A stretch of DNA of 64,000 nt from Megaleporinus macrocephalus (lineage: Eukaryota > Chordata > Actinopteri > Characiformes > Anostomidae), in contig JAJQXZ010000037.1 of the NCBI GenBank assembly GCA_021613375.1, forward strand, positions 62,001-126,000, written 5' to 3'. Numbering within the stretch: the first letter of the stretch is position 1; each line of letters starts with the position of its first letter. Under the pieces are notes generated by a model. It saw nothing but the letters and a program-made list of their open reading frames with translations, made no database searches and was not told where the DNA came from. Both the position numbers and the translations under genes were made by a program. Below, piece by piece: positions 22,847-33,302 of this stretch.

Positions 22847-24050
22847 AGCTGGAAGTCCACCTCCTCCTAAAGCTGGTCCTCCGTGGTGGTGGTGCTGGCC
22901 ACCGAGGCTAGTCGGTCCGGCTCGCTGAGCACAGGGTGAGACTCGTGCAGCCAGTCTGATCACATAATCAGATGAAAGTGAAACAGTGTATGAACTGAAG
23001 TTCATTGTTCTTCAGCTACTTTTACTTTTTAAAGTCATTACGACTTGAATGATCCAGAGTTAGTGAGGAACTGAAACATGAACAGACGTCTTTCCAGAAC
23101 TAAACCACTCCTGTTCCAATGTGAAGTACATTTTCTGGACAGGCAGAGAGATAGAAAAGCTAACCCAGCAGCTGCTGAAACTCCTCATTCTCCGGAACCA
23201 GGTCCTCCGTGCTGGTGGCCACTGAGGTCTCCAGGTCCCACTCAGTGACCATCGGCACGTCGGGCTGCGAGTTGCGGAGCGTACGCTGCCATTTCTCCGC
23301 CCTGAGAAACCTCTGGCGCTCTGCGTGCTGCAACCAGAACGGAGCCGTTATTAAACCCTGACCTGCGTTTCCCGACTGTTTGTAGGTGTTGCTGCTTCTG
23401 TATGTCTTATTAAACCTGGACCAGAAGGCGGCGCTACTTACGCTCAGGACAGGAGCCCTCTGTAGGAAATTCTGGAATTCATCTTAGCATTCAAAGATCT
23501 GATTTTACACTTCAGGTACACACGAGCTACGTTCTTCAACACCCATCGCATAAGCTCAGTAGGAACCGCCGCGTGCTACTCCAGTGAGCACGCCTAACGT
23601 GTTCCGTTAACGTGAGTTAACGTTTCAATTGTTTTTTTCAAACGGAAACACTGTAATATCCTGCTGGTGGCTCTTCCCGCTTCACCACTAAGACGATCTG
23701 TAAACGAACAAAGCGCGAAGAGGAAGTCACCTTGATTTGTGCTCAAAAGATAAAAGAAGCTCGTGCGGTACGAAGATCTCTGGGCTTTGGACACACACAT
23801 TTTCAAACTTTCTCTGACAAGAAGCGTGGCTGGGGGTGGCACTGTTTTAGCCATGCCTGGTCCAATGGTACCACCTCTCAACCACCAGCCGCCCACATAA
23901 AAACCACACACACAACTTCTATCTCTTCATAAATAACTGAGCATTTAAACATCACACCTGAGATTAAGCAGTCCATTTATTTTATATCGGGTTTTTTCCA
24001 GTTTTAGCTCTAACGAGTCCCTGGTGTACTACCCAAACACTTTTTTCAGA
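22847..24050. repeat. Segmental duplication, copy B (includes approximate empty site)
   Basis: From CAGCTGGAAGTCCACCTCCT at about 22850 this copy parallels 5543-5594 and then, directly across GGTGGTGGTGCTGGCCACC, parallels 10239 onward. It is therefore a version of copy A without the CACTG element. It shows internal deletions relative to copy A: about 67 bp in exon 2, parts of intron 1, and about 190 bp near the right end. Confidence 0.8.
23160..23463 (-). pseudogene. Broken paralogue of the zinc-finger gene
   Basis: The last exon (23160-23327) is almost identical to 10504-10671, including the stop. The preceding exon has lost about 67 bp between GGCTCCTGTCC and TGAGCGTAAGT, which removes the second zinc finger including CPVCC and its histidines. 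Sequence similar to exon 1 remains around 23725-23800 but has diverged and lost the start context. It is not expected to make a finger protein. Confidence 0.75.
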
Positions 24051-25740
24051 CACTTTTTTCAGACACATCATTTCAATAATGTATTGTACGTTATATGATA
24101 CATTAACACAGTGCTCTGCATTTTTTATAAAAAATAGAAATATCTTGAGAACATTAAGTTGAATGAAAAACACAGAAGACCATTAATATATTGTTTCATT
24201 ATTTGGTTGTGGGGGATTATTTTAAATGGTGGTCAGAGGAGGAGACCCTCAGGTTAGGGTTAGGGTAAGACCACGCATGTAGAACAGCAGCTGACGGAGC
24301 GTTTCCATGTAGGGTCCCGTGTTTCCCCGCGAACTCCGCCCATATCAGGTGCTCAGACCAAGAAGAGGGGCTTGAGGAGGCCAGACAGCAGTGTGTTCCA
24401 GGTCCTGGTTGACCCTGTCTGTCTGAACATTAGATTGTGGATGGAACCCTGAGGACCTCAATAATCACATTCTCCCTGAAATCCCTGTATTGTCAATGAA
24501 CTACTGGCTGTGAAAGAAAATGTAACATGGCTTTCCCAAAACTAAACCCAATTTCGTGGTTCTAGCTCGAAAACTGTGGGAGGAGTTTATTATATTCTGC
24601 AAATAGAATAAGAAATAACGTTTCCCTTCATAGACCTATAAGTTGTAGTCGATAGACAGTCCATAGAATTAAGCTCCATCCATGTTTTGAGAGACAACAC
24701 GAACAGCCAATGAGAATGAGACCAGCGTCGCCCCAAACCAATCATGTGGCTGAACTAGAGTTCCAGTCATTTCCTGTTTGGTTAAAGCACAGAGTGTAGA
24801 CGTAGCAGCAGCTTAACCCACGTTCTAGTAATCTGTTACTGCAGCGTCACAGTCGAGCAGAGAGAATAAAATAAGAGAAAACTAATCAACCTAATTTAAT
24901 AATCGATAAAGATAAATATATATACTGTAGGAGTTCAAGTGAGACGCTGAGACAAAGTTAACTTTATAACCAAAAATCCAGAGTAGGAAACTTTATTTAC
25001 TACCGAAAACAGAATCACTAAACCAACAACTCCCCATTAGAGCAGACAGAGAGTCGACTATAGCCCAAATCCGGCCCACATCCGTATCGGTTCAGGACCG
25101 AGCCGCACACCTCCGGCCCAGATCTGCCCCAGATAGCAAAAAGTATTCAGCCTAGCTCTGAGCAGGATCTACCATAATAGCTGGGCCGCTGTCTAGAAGC
25201 ACAACCTGCCAACAATATTTCCTACTACACTTTATATATGAACACAGTACTTTTCAAACAAATTCAAACAAGAATGCTATATTGCAATTAATGAAACTTA
25301 AACATAAGCATATACAAAATAATAGCCGTTAACATTTATTCTAACATTTTTATTCCACACAATATTAACAAACAGCCATTTCCTACATTGATCAGACTTC
25401 ACACGGTGCATCATTTCTTATATAAGCAGCTTAAAGAGGAGACACGAAAAGATATTTTACTTGTGAACCAGCACAAATTCAGTGCCCAGCCATAAAAACA
25501 CAGTCTACAGCTGTGACAGAACTATCTAGATATCTGCCTCATTAAATATGTTCTTAGGTCAAAACAATAAAAGACTAAAAAAAGACTAGACTGCACTTAA
25601 TTATAATAATCATAAAGTAACAACTTCAAACGTCAAGATTTTTTATGGCACTAGGTCCACCACTGGTGCAGAAGGTTGTTTTTAAGTAACAACCTTTTGG
25701 TGTATGTTTAAAAAAAACAAAACTTTTGAGCGAGTGCATA
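24051..25740. other. Intergenic stretch, possible promoter-like patch
   Basis: No gene recognised. Positions 24700-24850 contain CCAAT motifs in both orientations (GCCAATGAG, ACCAATCATGTGG) and some CpG, so they could be a promoter, but there is no exon to attach. Positions 25050-25160 hold GGCCCA/ATCCGG-rich sequence resembling a dispersed fish repeat. Confidence 0.35.
24251..24267. repeat. Short telomere-like repeat
   Basis: GGTTAGGGTTAGGGTAAG contains about two and a half TTAGGG units. It is too short to indicate a telomere and may be chance or a healed break. Confidence 0.5.
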
Positions 25741-25743
25741 TAT

Positions 25744-25768
25744 TCAAGGATTCAAGGATTCAAGGAAA
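25744..25768 (-). repeat. LINE 3'-terminal octamer repeats
   Basis: Three tandem ATTCAAGG units at the 3' end of the LINE, used by this group in place of a poly(A) tail. Confidence 0.8.
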
Positions 25769-26022
25769 CTTTATTGTCATTCGCATCACATGTGGTACAT
25801 GGGGTGGAACGAAATTGTGGTACCCAAGGACCCAGTTTTACCCAGACAGCAGTACTTAAATAAATAAAATAAACATAAATATATAAAATATATGAAAATA
25901 AAATAAACATAAATATATAAAATATATGTAAAAATGAAAATAAAATAAACAGGAATGGAGAAGGTAGCAGCAGAGTGTATTAAAGTGACTGGTGTCGTTA
26001 AAGTGTCAGTGCAGTGGTTCCA

Positions 26023-29001
26023 CTAAGTGGCGTTTAAAAGTCTTACAGCTTCCGGAATGAAGCTGTTCCTCAGTCTGTTCGTTCTACACTTAACGCTCCG
26101 CAGCCTCCTGCCTGAGGGGAGCGGGACAAACAGTGAGTGTGCTGGATGAGTGGGGTCCTTCATGATGCAGGTGGCCCTCTTCCTGCATCTGGAGGTGTAT
26201 ATGTCCGTGGTGGTGGGGAGGCTGACTCCGACAGACCTCTGTGCAGCCTTCACCACCCTCTGCAGAGCTTTCCTGTCTGCAGCAGAGCAGCTTCCGTGCC
26301 ACACGTTGATGCTGGAGCATAGAACGCTCTCCACCACACATCTGTAGAAGGAGGTGAGGACCGAGCTCCCGAGCCCAGCTCGCCTCAACCGCCTGAGGAA
26401 GTAGAGCCGCTGATGTGCCTTCCTGACCAGGCTGGAAGTGTTGTTGCTCCAGGTGAGGTTGTTGCTCAGGTGAACACCCAAGTACCTGTAGCTGGAGACC
26501 ACTTCCACCGCAGACCCTCCGACATGCAGGGGGAGGTGGGCATGTCTGCCCCTTCTGAAGTCCACAATCATCTCCTTCGTCTTCTTTATGTTGATGCAGA
26601 GGTTGTTCTTTCTGCACCAACCCTCCAGGTGTTCTACCTCCCGTCTGTAGCCAGACTCATCACTGTTTGTGATGCATCCGACCACTGCCGTGTCGTCCGC
26701 AAACTTCACAATATGACAGCCTGGGTGGATGGGTGAGCAGTCATATGTGAGCAGCGTGAACAAAAGGGGGCTCAACACACAGCCCTGAGGGGAGCCAGTG
26801 CTGAGGATTGTGGTGGAGGAGGAGAGGTTGTGGATCCTCACAGACTGCGGCCTGTTGGTCAGGAAGTCCAGGACCCAGTTGCAAAGAGAAGAGCGCAGAC
26901 CAAGTGAGGAGAGCTTGTCTGTCAGTGTCTGGGGTATCATGGTGTTGAAGGCGGAAGTGAAGTCCACAAAGAGCATACGGACATAAGAGTCCTTCTGCTC
27001 CAGGTGGGTGAGGGCAGTGTGGACCACAGAGGAAATGGCATCGTCTGTGGATCGGTTCCTCCTGTAGGCGTACTGGTGTGGGTCCACAGTGACGTCGATG
27101 GTGGCTTTGATGTGGGTCATAACCAGTCTTTCAAAGCATTTAGTGACTATCGGCGTGAGAGCTATCGGCCGGTAGTCATTCAGACCTGTCACTGTGGAGC
27201 TCTTGGGGACCGGGATGATGGTGGCGGTCTTCAGGCAGGTGGGAACAGCTGCCTGGGTGAGGGAGACATTGAAAATGTCTGCCAGGACCTCGGAGATCTG
27301 ATCAGCGCACTCCCGTAGTACTCGTCCGGGTATGTTATCCGGACCAGCACTTTTCCGGGGGTTGATCCTCCTGAGGGTCCTCCTTACCTCTGCTGGTGTC
27401 ACACTGAGGGGTACTTCTCCAGGTGGAGGGGTGAGTCTTATGCTGGGCGGGGTGTCAGGGTCCTCAAAGCGGGCATAGAATTTGTTGAGAGCCTCGGGCA
27501 GGGAGGGGTCTTTGGAACATTGTGCATCTCTGGTTTTATAGTCTGTGATGCACTTAATTCCCCTCCACATGCTCCTAGGATCCTGGGAGGAGAAGTGTCC
27601 CTGGATTTTCAGAGCATATGCAGCTTTGGCCCTCTTAACACCTGCGGTCAGCTCTCTTCTAGCCCTCCTGAGTTCCTGTGCGTCGCCAGACCTGAAGGCA
27701 GCATCCCTGGCTTTCAGTAGAGAACGCACCTCTCCATTCAGCCAGGGTTTCTGGTTCGGGTAGCAGGTCACTGTCTTTGTGGTGGTGACATCCTTCACAC
27801 ACTTGCTGATGTACCCGAGGACAGCAGATGTGTAATCCTCCAGATCCAGCTCCCCCTCACTCTCAGCAGCCTCCCTAAAGACATGCCAGTCTGTGCAGCC
27901 GAAACAGTCCTGCAGCACAGCGTCTGCGTCACCGGGCCACACAGTGATGGTCTTCTGTGTGGGTCTGGAGCGTCGCAGCGGGGGGTGGTATGCAGGGACC
28001 AGCATAATGGAGATGTGGTCGGAGAGCCCGAGGTGGGGGTGGGGGACGGCTCTGTACGCGTCTCTGATGTTGGTGTAAACACGGTCGAGTGTGTTGTCTC
28101 CCCGTGTTGGAATGTCTATGTGTTGGTAAAACCTCGGCAAAATGTTCGTCAGGTTCACGTGGTTAAAATCCCCCGCCACCACGTAAAACGCCTCCGGATG
28201 CTTGTTCTGAAGCGAGCTGATGTTGTCATGTAGCTCCTTCAGTGCGTTGTTAGCATTAGCATCCGGTGCTATGTAAACGGCAATGACGAACACAGCTGTA
28301 AACTCCCGAGGCAGATAGTGTGGCCGACACTTCACGGTCAGCTGTTCTGTTGCCTCGGAGCATAGGGCGTTTACCATCACACAGTTTGTGCACCAACCTT
28401 TGTTTATGTAGACGCATAAGCCGCCCCCTCGTGCTTTTCCGGACAGCTGGTTGCGGTCCGCGCGGAAGAGCTGCCGGCCGGCGAGCTGGAAGGCTGAGTC
28501 CGGCATGCTGTCGTTTAGCCATGTTTCCGTGAGACAGATCACAGCGCAGTTCCTCATCTCATCAGAAACACTCATCCTCAGCCGCAGAAGGTCCAGCTTG
28601 TTGTCCAAAGAGCGAACGTTGGACAGGAAGAGAGATGGAATCGGGGGTCTGTCGGCGTTAGCCTTGAGCCTGGCTAGCACGCCGGCCCGCTTCCCTCTCT
28701 TCAGTCTTCGCCTGCATCGCTTCCTTTTGCCCTTTGTTCGTACCGCTCTGACCCGCCACGCCGGTGTCCGGAGAAGTTGTAGTCTGCCCAGCTTGGCTCT
28801 GAAACTACTGTCCATAGTTGCTACTTTTGTGGCAGAGCTGTCCTTAATCTTAAAAAGTTCGGTTCGGCTGTAACTCACAGGCTTAAGGCGCGTGAAGTCG
28901 CTATCAGAACCGACGTAAAAATAACTAAAAGCTGGGTTTTCGCTGGGAGCGTGAGAAGCTGCTGCACCACCGCGCGCGGCCATTATGGGGTATCTGTTCA
29001 T
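26023..29001 (-). CDS. LINE ORF2-type protein: endonuclease plus reverse transcriptase, 992 aa
   Basis: Uninterrupted frame from ATG at 29001 to the stop at 26023. Residues 1-120 are basic (KGKRKRCRRRLKRGKR near 90-105) and may bind nucleic acid. An apurinic-type endonuclease domain follows with NVRSL (128-132), LTETWL (157-162, catalytic Glu), GDFN (277-280) and SDH (327-329). The reverse transcriptase has FVDFTSAFN (678-686), GSPQGCVLSP (736-745) and the catalytic FADD (767-770). The C-terminus ends with SFIPEAVRLLN, typical of this LINE group. All expected catalytic motifs are visible. Together they nick target DNA and copy the element RNA at the nick. The intact length suggests a young copy. 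ORF1 is not evident. A second start is available a few residues downstream. Confidence 0.92.
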   Translation of the reverse strand: MNRYPIMAARGGAAASHAPSENPAFSYFYVGSDSDFTRLKPVSYSRTELFKIKDSSATKVATMDSSFRAKLGRLQLLRTPAWRVRAVRTKGKRKRCRRRLKRGKRAGVLARLKANADRPPIPSLFLSNVRSLDNKLDLLRLRMSVSDEMRNCAVICLTETWLNDSMPDSAFQLAGRQLFRADRNQLSGKARGGGLCVYINKGWCTNCVMVNALCSEATEQLTVKCRPHYLPREFTAVFVIAVYIAPDANANNALKELHDNISSLQNKHPEAFYVVAGDFNHVNLTNILPRFYQHIDIPTRGDNTLDRVYTNIRDAYRAVPHPHLGLSDHISIMLVPAYHPPLRRSRPTQKTITVWPGDADAVLQDCFGCTDWHVFREAAESEGELDLEDYTSAVLGYISKCVKDVTTTKTVTCYPNQKPWLNGEVRSLLKARDAAFRSGDAQELRRARRELTAGVKRAKAAYALKIQGHFSSQDPRSMWRGIKCITDYKTRDAQCSKDPSLPEALNKFYARFEDPDTPPSIRLTPPPGEVPLSVTPAEVRRTLRRINPRKSAGPDNIPGRVLRECADQISEVLADIFNVSLTQAAVPTCLKTATIIPVPKSSTVTGLNDYRPIALTPIVTKCFERLVMTHIKATIDVTVDPHQYAYRRNRSTDDAISSVVHTALTHLEQKDSYVRMLFVDFTSAFNTMIPQTLTDKLSSLGLRSSLCNWVLDFLTNRPQSVRIHNLSSSTTILSTGSPQGCVLSPLLFTLLTYDCSPIHPGCHIVKFADDTAVVGCITNSDESGYRREVEHLEGWCRKNNLCINIKKTKEMIVDFRRGRHAHLPLHVGGSAVEVVSSYRYLGVHLSNNLTWSNNTSSLVRKAHQRLYFLRRLRRAGLGSSVLTSFYRCVVESVLCSSINVWHGSCSAADRKALQRVVKAAQRSVGVSLPTTTDIYTSRCRKRATCIMKDPTHPAHSLFVPLPSGRRLRSVKCRTNRLRNSFIPEAVRLLNAT

Positions 29002-29700
29002 TGTGGTTTATAATTAGATCACATTTCAGGTGCAGAACTTTCAAAGATTTAAGTCTACAAACTTTCTCTCACAGCTGTATGACTTTTAATAAACAGCACA
29101 TGGATCCACATGCTATGCTCTGTTGTATATAGGGAGTGACGGGGACCACGTCTCCAGTTTACTGTGGACCAGCGGAAGTCCTGCAGTAGCTCTCACAAGC
29201 TTTACCTGGGAAAAATTTTAATACTGCAGTGTTACTTTTAGTTAGTTCTACAGTTACAACACACAACTGCTAGTAAATCAGGTCCAGTTTTATTAATCTC
29301 TGTTTAACAGTTTAGACCAGGAGTGTCAAACTCATTATAGGATATATTAATGATGCTTGAAAACAAACAAACAAAAAAAACTAGTCATTTCGCACATGTA
29401 ATTTAGAATTAGTATTTTAGTATTTAGTATTTGGCTCAGCCCAACTGATGAAACTTGTTTTGTTGTTGGTTGTGGCGTAAACAACTGTCAAAACTGACAA
29501 CAATGCAAACTAATTTAGATTCTAATAGCTGCACAGTGCCATCAAATGTGTTTATTCAGTATTTAAAACTGTTCTCTGATGTCGTGTGACCATCGTTTTG
29601 AAAAATGCCCAGATGTGGTTCTACACATTATTTATGGTATGGTTTGGCCCTAGAATGAAATGAGCTGGGTTTCCTTGTTTGGGGACATAATTTTGGGTGA
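29002..29700. other. AT-rich intergenic stretch
   Basis: No gene seen. It may include the 5' untranslated region of the adjacent LINE in its first few tens of bases. Confidence 0.4.
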
Positions 29701-29719
29701 AGTAGAGACTGTTGACTAT

Positions 29720-30745
29720 CCTCAGCAGGGGGAAGAGCCTTTTCTTATAAATCCCCCCAACTCTGGAATAGTCTTCCAGATAAAGTCCAGGACTCAGACA
29801 CAGTCTCAGTCTTCCAGTCTAGGCTGAAAACGTACTTGTTTAGTTTAGCTTTCGGTAATTAATGTTTCCTGTTGATGCAGGTTGTAGTTCCAGAGGTTCA
29901 TGGACACAGGGAATTCTGGTAAACTGAGATGCTGGTGCTGTCGTCCTACCACTTGCATGCGGTCACTCAGGTTTGTGGACGATGGAGCGGTGGGATGCCA
30001 GTGTTTCAGGGTGCCTCCGTTGTTGTGTGAGCTTCTGGTTCTCTCCTTTTAGTTCTGCTGTTATAGTCAGACCTGCCGGAGTCGTTAGACACACTCTGAT
30101 AATATTGTACATTCTCTCTATCTCCATACATCCAATCAGAACTGATTCTATCTCTTTATCTTGTCTGAGTGTGACCGCCCACCTGTCCTTACTGACACTG
30201 ATGGAAGACTGACCGCCAGGTTCCCCTGCCACCCAAGTCACCCACCAGACTGATCATCGGGCCTTGATGTTATCCGTGCCATACCAACTACCTCGCCTCA
30301 GACTAGCTGCCTAACCTTCACTACAGACTCGTCTGAAATTTATATGGACTCTAACTAGTTTCCACCAACCTTCTACCTTCATTACCTCTCATCATCATCA
30401 TCATCACTCTCTGTTCTCAACTGAACAGAAGTACGAGTTGCTACAGTCAGTATATCAGTACTGTTTGAGTAGTCTGATCAGAGGAGGATGGGTCTCCCCT
30501 TGTGAGTCTTAGTTCCTCCCAATGTTTCTTCCTCCAGTTCTGAGGGAGTTTTTCCTCGCCACTGTCGCGGCTCACTCACCGGGGGGTTTTCTACGTTTGT
30601 TCTTTGATTCTCTTCTATGTTAATTTCTTCCTAGGCTTATGTATGCTCTATTGAACTTTTCTTATCACTAACTTCCTGTAAAGCTGCTTTGTGACGACAT
30701 CAATTGTTAAAAGCGCTATACAAATAAAACTGATTTGATTTGTTG
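29720..30745 (+). mobile_element. 5'-truncated L2-type LINE, 3' end only
   Basis: In one plus-strand frame the sequence from about 29735 reads GRAFSYKSPQLWNSLPDKVQ, then SDTVSVFQSRLKTYLF, ending in TAA. That is the C-terminal signature of L2-like LINE proteins. A 3' untranslated region follows, finishing with GCTATACAAATAAAACTG and a TTTGATTTG tail, which is the common fish L2 3' end. No reverse transcriptase core remains, so it cannot be active. Confidence 0.75.
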
Positions 30746-31118
30746 GGTAGCACAGTAGGATTTGGGAATCAGCTTGTTTTACCATCCCTGATTTGTAAAG
30801 GCAGGATTTGTATTTGTGCTCATGGTATGTACAGTTCTACACATTGTAGACTCATTTTTCAAGTGTGACAGTTTAAATATAGTTTTCCATTCAGTACACG
30901 GTACAGACCTGTAAATTATACACGTACAAGTCACATATCTTCTGTGTAGAACATCAGAGAACAATTTGGAATGCAGTCATTCAGTATTTTGTGACCCCAA
31001 CATATCAGCTGGATAAATTATGCTGTGTAACCTACGAAATACAAAATATCATCTAACATGCATTAGATAAATCCAAACCTGTAAAAAACAATAATTTACT
31101 GAACTAAATGTAACTCAC

Positions 31119-31322
31119 CTTGTCCGGTGGATGCAACAGGGCTGATCAGAGGGTCCAATGAGAGTCTGTTCACAGGTCAGCTGGAGAGGGACTGAACACC
31201 AAACACACTTTAACATTATACGATAAATTAAATTGATTCAGAGACTAAGAGACTAATTCAATGAACTGATTTAAATGTAACCCACCTTGAATGGAAGCAA
31301 TAGGTCTGGTTTTCAGGTGATC
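31119..31322 (-). other. Two candidate small exons, minus strand
   Basis: Positions 31286-31322 (acceptor TTTTCACTAG, donor GTGGGTTAC) and 31119-31191 (acceptor GTTCAG, donor GTGAGTTAC) have good borders. Their 3' ends resemble each other (CCTATTGCTTCCATTCAAG and CCTGTTGCATCCACCGGACA), as if duplicated. The second is open in one frame only (including LTCEQTLIGPSDQPCC). They lie downstream, on the minus strand, of the CpG-rich region near 32 kb. No joined reading frame could be confirmed. Confidence 0.3.
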
Positions 31323-31899
31323 CTAGTGAAAATATGCATATCATTATCTCAGTGTAGTAACTGTTTTTAATATTAATTCATTTCAGACTCAGTTTAATGT
31401 TCACTACATTCTCCCAGTACACAGCTTTATACTATCAAAACATAATAATTATTATTTTAACGCTGAAAACATTTTCAGACTAGGACGTTTACCAGCTTCT
31501 TATTTTTAATTCTCTCGTTCCACCTTAAATCGTACCTGAGTGACTCAGTGACTCAGAGAGACTAGACTGAACCTGCAGCGCTTTTTAAGGTGGAACTACT
31601 AAATTCAAGTTGGTGATTTTTTAGTATGTGGTCTGGTAAATTTCTGCTGAACATTAAACACGACTCCTGATTCGTTCTAGGAATTATTTTACTTCAGAAA
31701 AAGGACGTAGCAGTGCGTTTGAGAAACTAAACAAGTTAAAATTAAAATTAGCAGTGCTTGTTCAGCTCGGTAGCTAACGTTAGCTAACTAGCACTGCTAT
31801 CTGAACTGACTGACTAATATAAGATGTAGAATTATAAAACACTAATTAATCACCAGAATAATTAAATAAACCTGTAAATAAAACATATTAAAGTTTAAT

Positions 31900-32260
31900 A
31901 ATCGATCTTCACTGTGAACTAGCTCTGATCAGTCGGAGCTCTGCTGATGACCGTTGGTCGCTCCTCGCGCTGAGTTTGAATTAGTGCCGGTAGTGTCTGT
32001 ATTCCTCCGCGGATCTGGACCGGATAACGACTCTGAACTACATGTGGAGTCTGACTCCGCTCTGAAATCCTACTGAAGATGTGAGAGGAGTGGGAGCGGA
32101 TCTATAAACGGATCCATATCAGGGTTTAGGTCGACCCGATCACACAGCGGACCGGTCCGAATCCGCTGAACGGCTGTGACTGCTGCGCGGATCTGGATCC
32201 GGAACGGAGTCGTCTGCTATGTGGGGACCTACTTTACTCTCTGACCACGCCCCAAACTGC
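31900..32260 (-). promoter_or_regulatory. CpG-rich candidate promoter
   Basis: CpG dinucleotides cluster here in an otherwise AT-rich region, with GGATCTGGA/GGACCGG-type motifs. The position would suit a minus-strand gene using the two small exons to the left. The alternative is a CpG-rich dispersed repeat, because similar GGATC/CCGG motifs occur near 25.1 kb. Confidence 0.3.
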
Positions 32261-32519
32261 AGACTGCTTCTACACTACATACGTAAATATTAACATATAA
32301 TAAATAAAATAAATAAACGAATTAATAAATAAAATAAATAAACGTACGTCATCGTTAGAAGTGATTTCAGTAGTGCAGTATGGAATGTTCTAGGGGGCGC
32401 TGTTTGGAACACAGCCTTACTGTCTAACACTAATGTTGGTCTAGTCTAGTCCGGAAACCTTAATACCTTTATTATCATTTCATTTCAGTTTTATACTCTA
32501 AATAAATATGTATTGTGTC

Positions 32520-32770
32520 CGGTCCTGTGTCCCCCAGCGCGGGCCGGGCAGGGCGCACGTTCCCTCCCAGAACCGGGCTCGTTCAGGCGCGGAAGCCACG
32601 TGTTGGTTCAGCACCGATGTTGTGGACAGCTGAAGCCCGCACGTGGCCAGGGGGCGGGGCTCGTTAACCGCGCAGGGCTCGCGAACAATAATCGCCCACC
32701 TGAATCCCCTCACAGACAGCGGGGAGATAAAAACCCGAACCAACCAGGACAAGAGAGGGAGGTGATTAGG
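32520..32770. other. GC-rich patch, no credible gene
   Basis: Strongly CpG- and GC-rich (GCGCGGGCCGGGCAGGGCGC), followed by GGGGAGATAAAAACCC, a TATA-like motif. It resembles a promoter or a dispersed element's promoter. The frames across it run into the CT microsatellite and show no protein signature. Confidence 0.35.
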
Positions 32771-32771
32771 A

Positions 32772-32889
<118 letters not shown>

Positions 32890-33302
32890 GATGGGGTTCT
32901 GGGACTGGTGCCTGACGGACTGCAGGAACCACCCCAACTGGTTTAGAGTACAGACCAGCAACACCAGCAGCAGACCTCATGAAGTGAATTCCTCTGTAAC
33001 GATGCTCTGTTGATGTCTGGAAGAGATCTTAGACCGACAGCATCAGACAGATACGTATTTCTAACAGATCTGGAGGGAGCGCCGCCAATCTAAGCTTCTC
33101 TGACTCCTGTAGGATAAGTCCGTAACTTAAACACACCAGTTCTTCCCCGTCAAAGGTACATGACGTGTGTCCCTCCGAAGCAGACATATGAGGAGTAACC
33201 TACAGAACTTCACACTCCACGAGACTCTGAGCACCAGGAAACTACAAAGACCTGTTCTCTCGTTTTAGCTGAGGTCCTGGATTACATCTCCCAGCTGCTG
33301 TC

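Larger units (their letters stand above)
25744..29001 (-). mobile_element. Near-complete CR1/L2/Rex1-type LINE
   Basis: The element contains the 992-residue ORF, then about 280 bp of 3' untranslated region, then the 3' end. On the plus strand that end reads ATTCAAGG in tandem three times followed by AAACTTTATTGTCATTCGCA, a fish LINE tail with octamer repeats instead of poly(A). The 3' untranslated region contains a duplicated segment of about 38 bp (25860-25935). The 5' end beyond 29001 and a target-site duplication could not be defined. Confidence 0.85.

Noticed and set aside
24251..24267. Interstitial telomere
   Set aside because: Only about two and a half TTAGGG units, within chance expectation for such a short motif. 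Kept only as a minor feature.
26090..28873. Additional ORFs on both strands within 26-29 kb
   Set aside because: Shadows of the 992-residue LINE frame. They have no domain signatures of their own.
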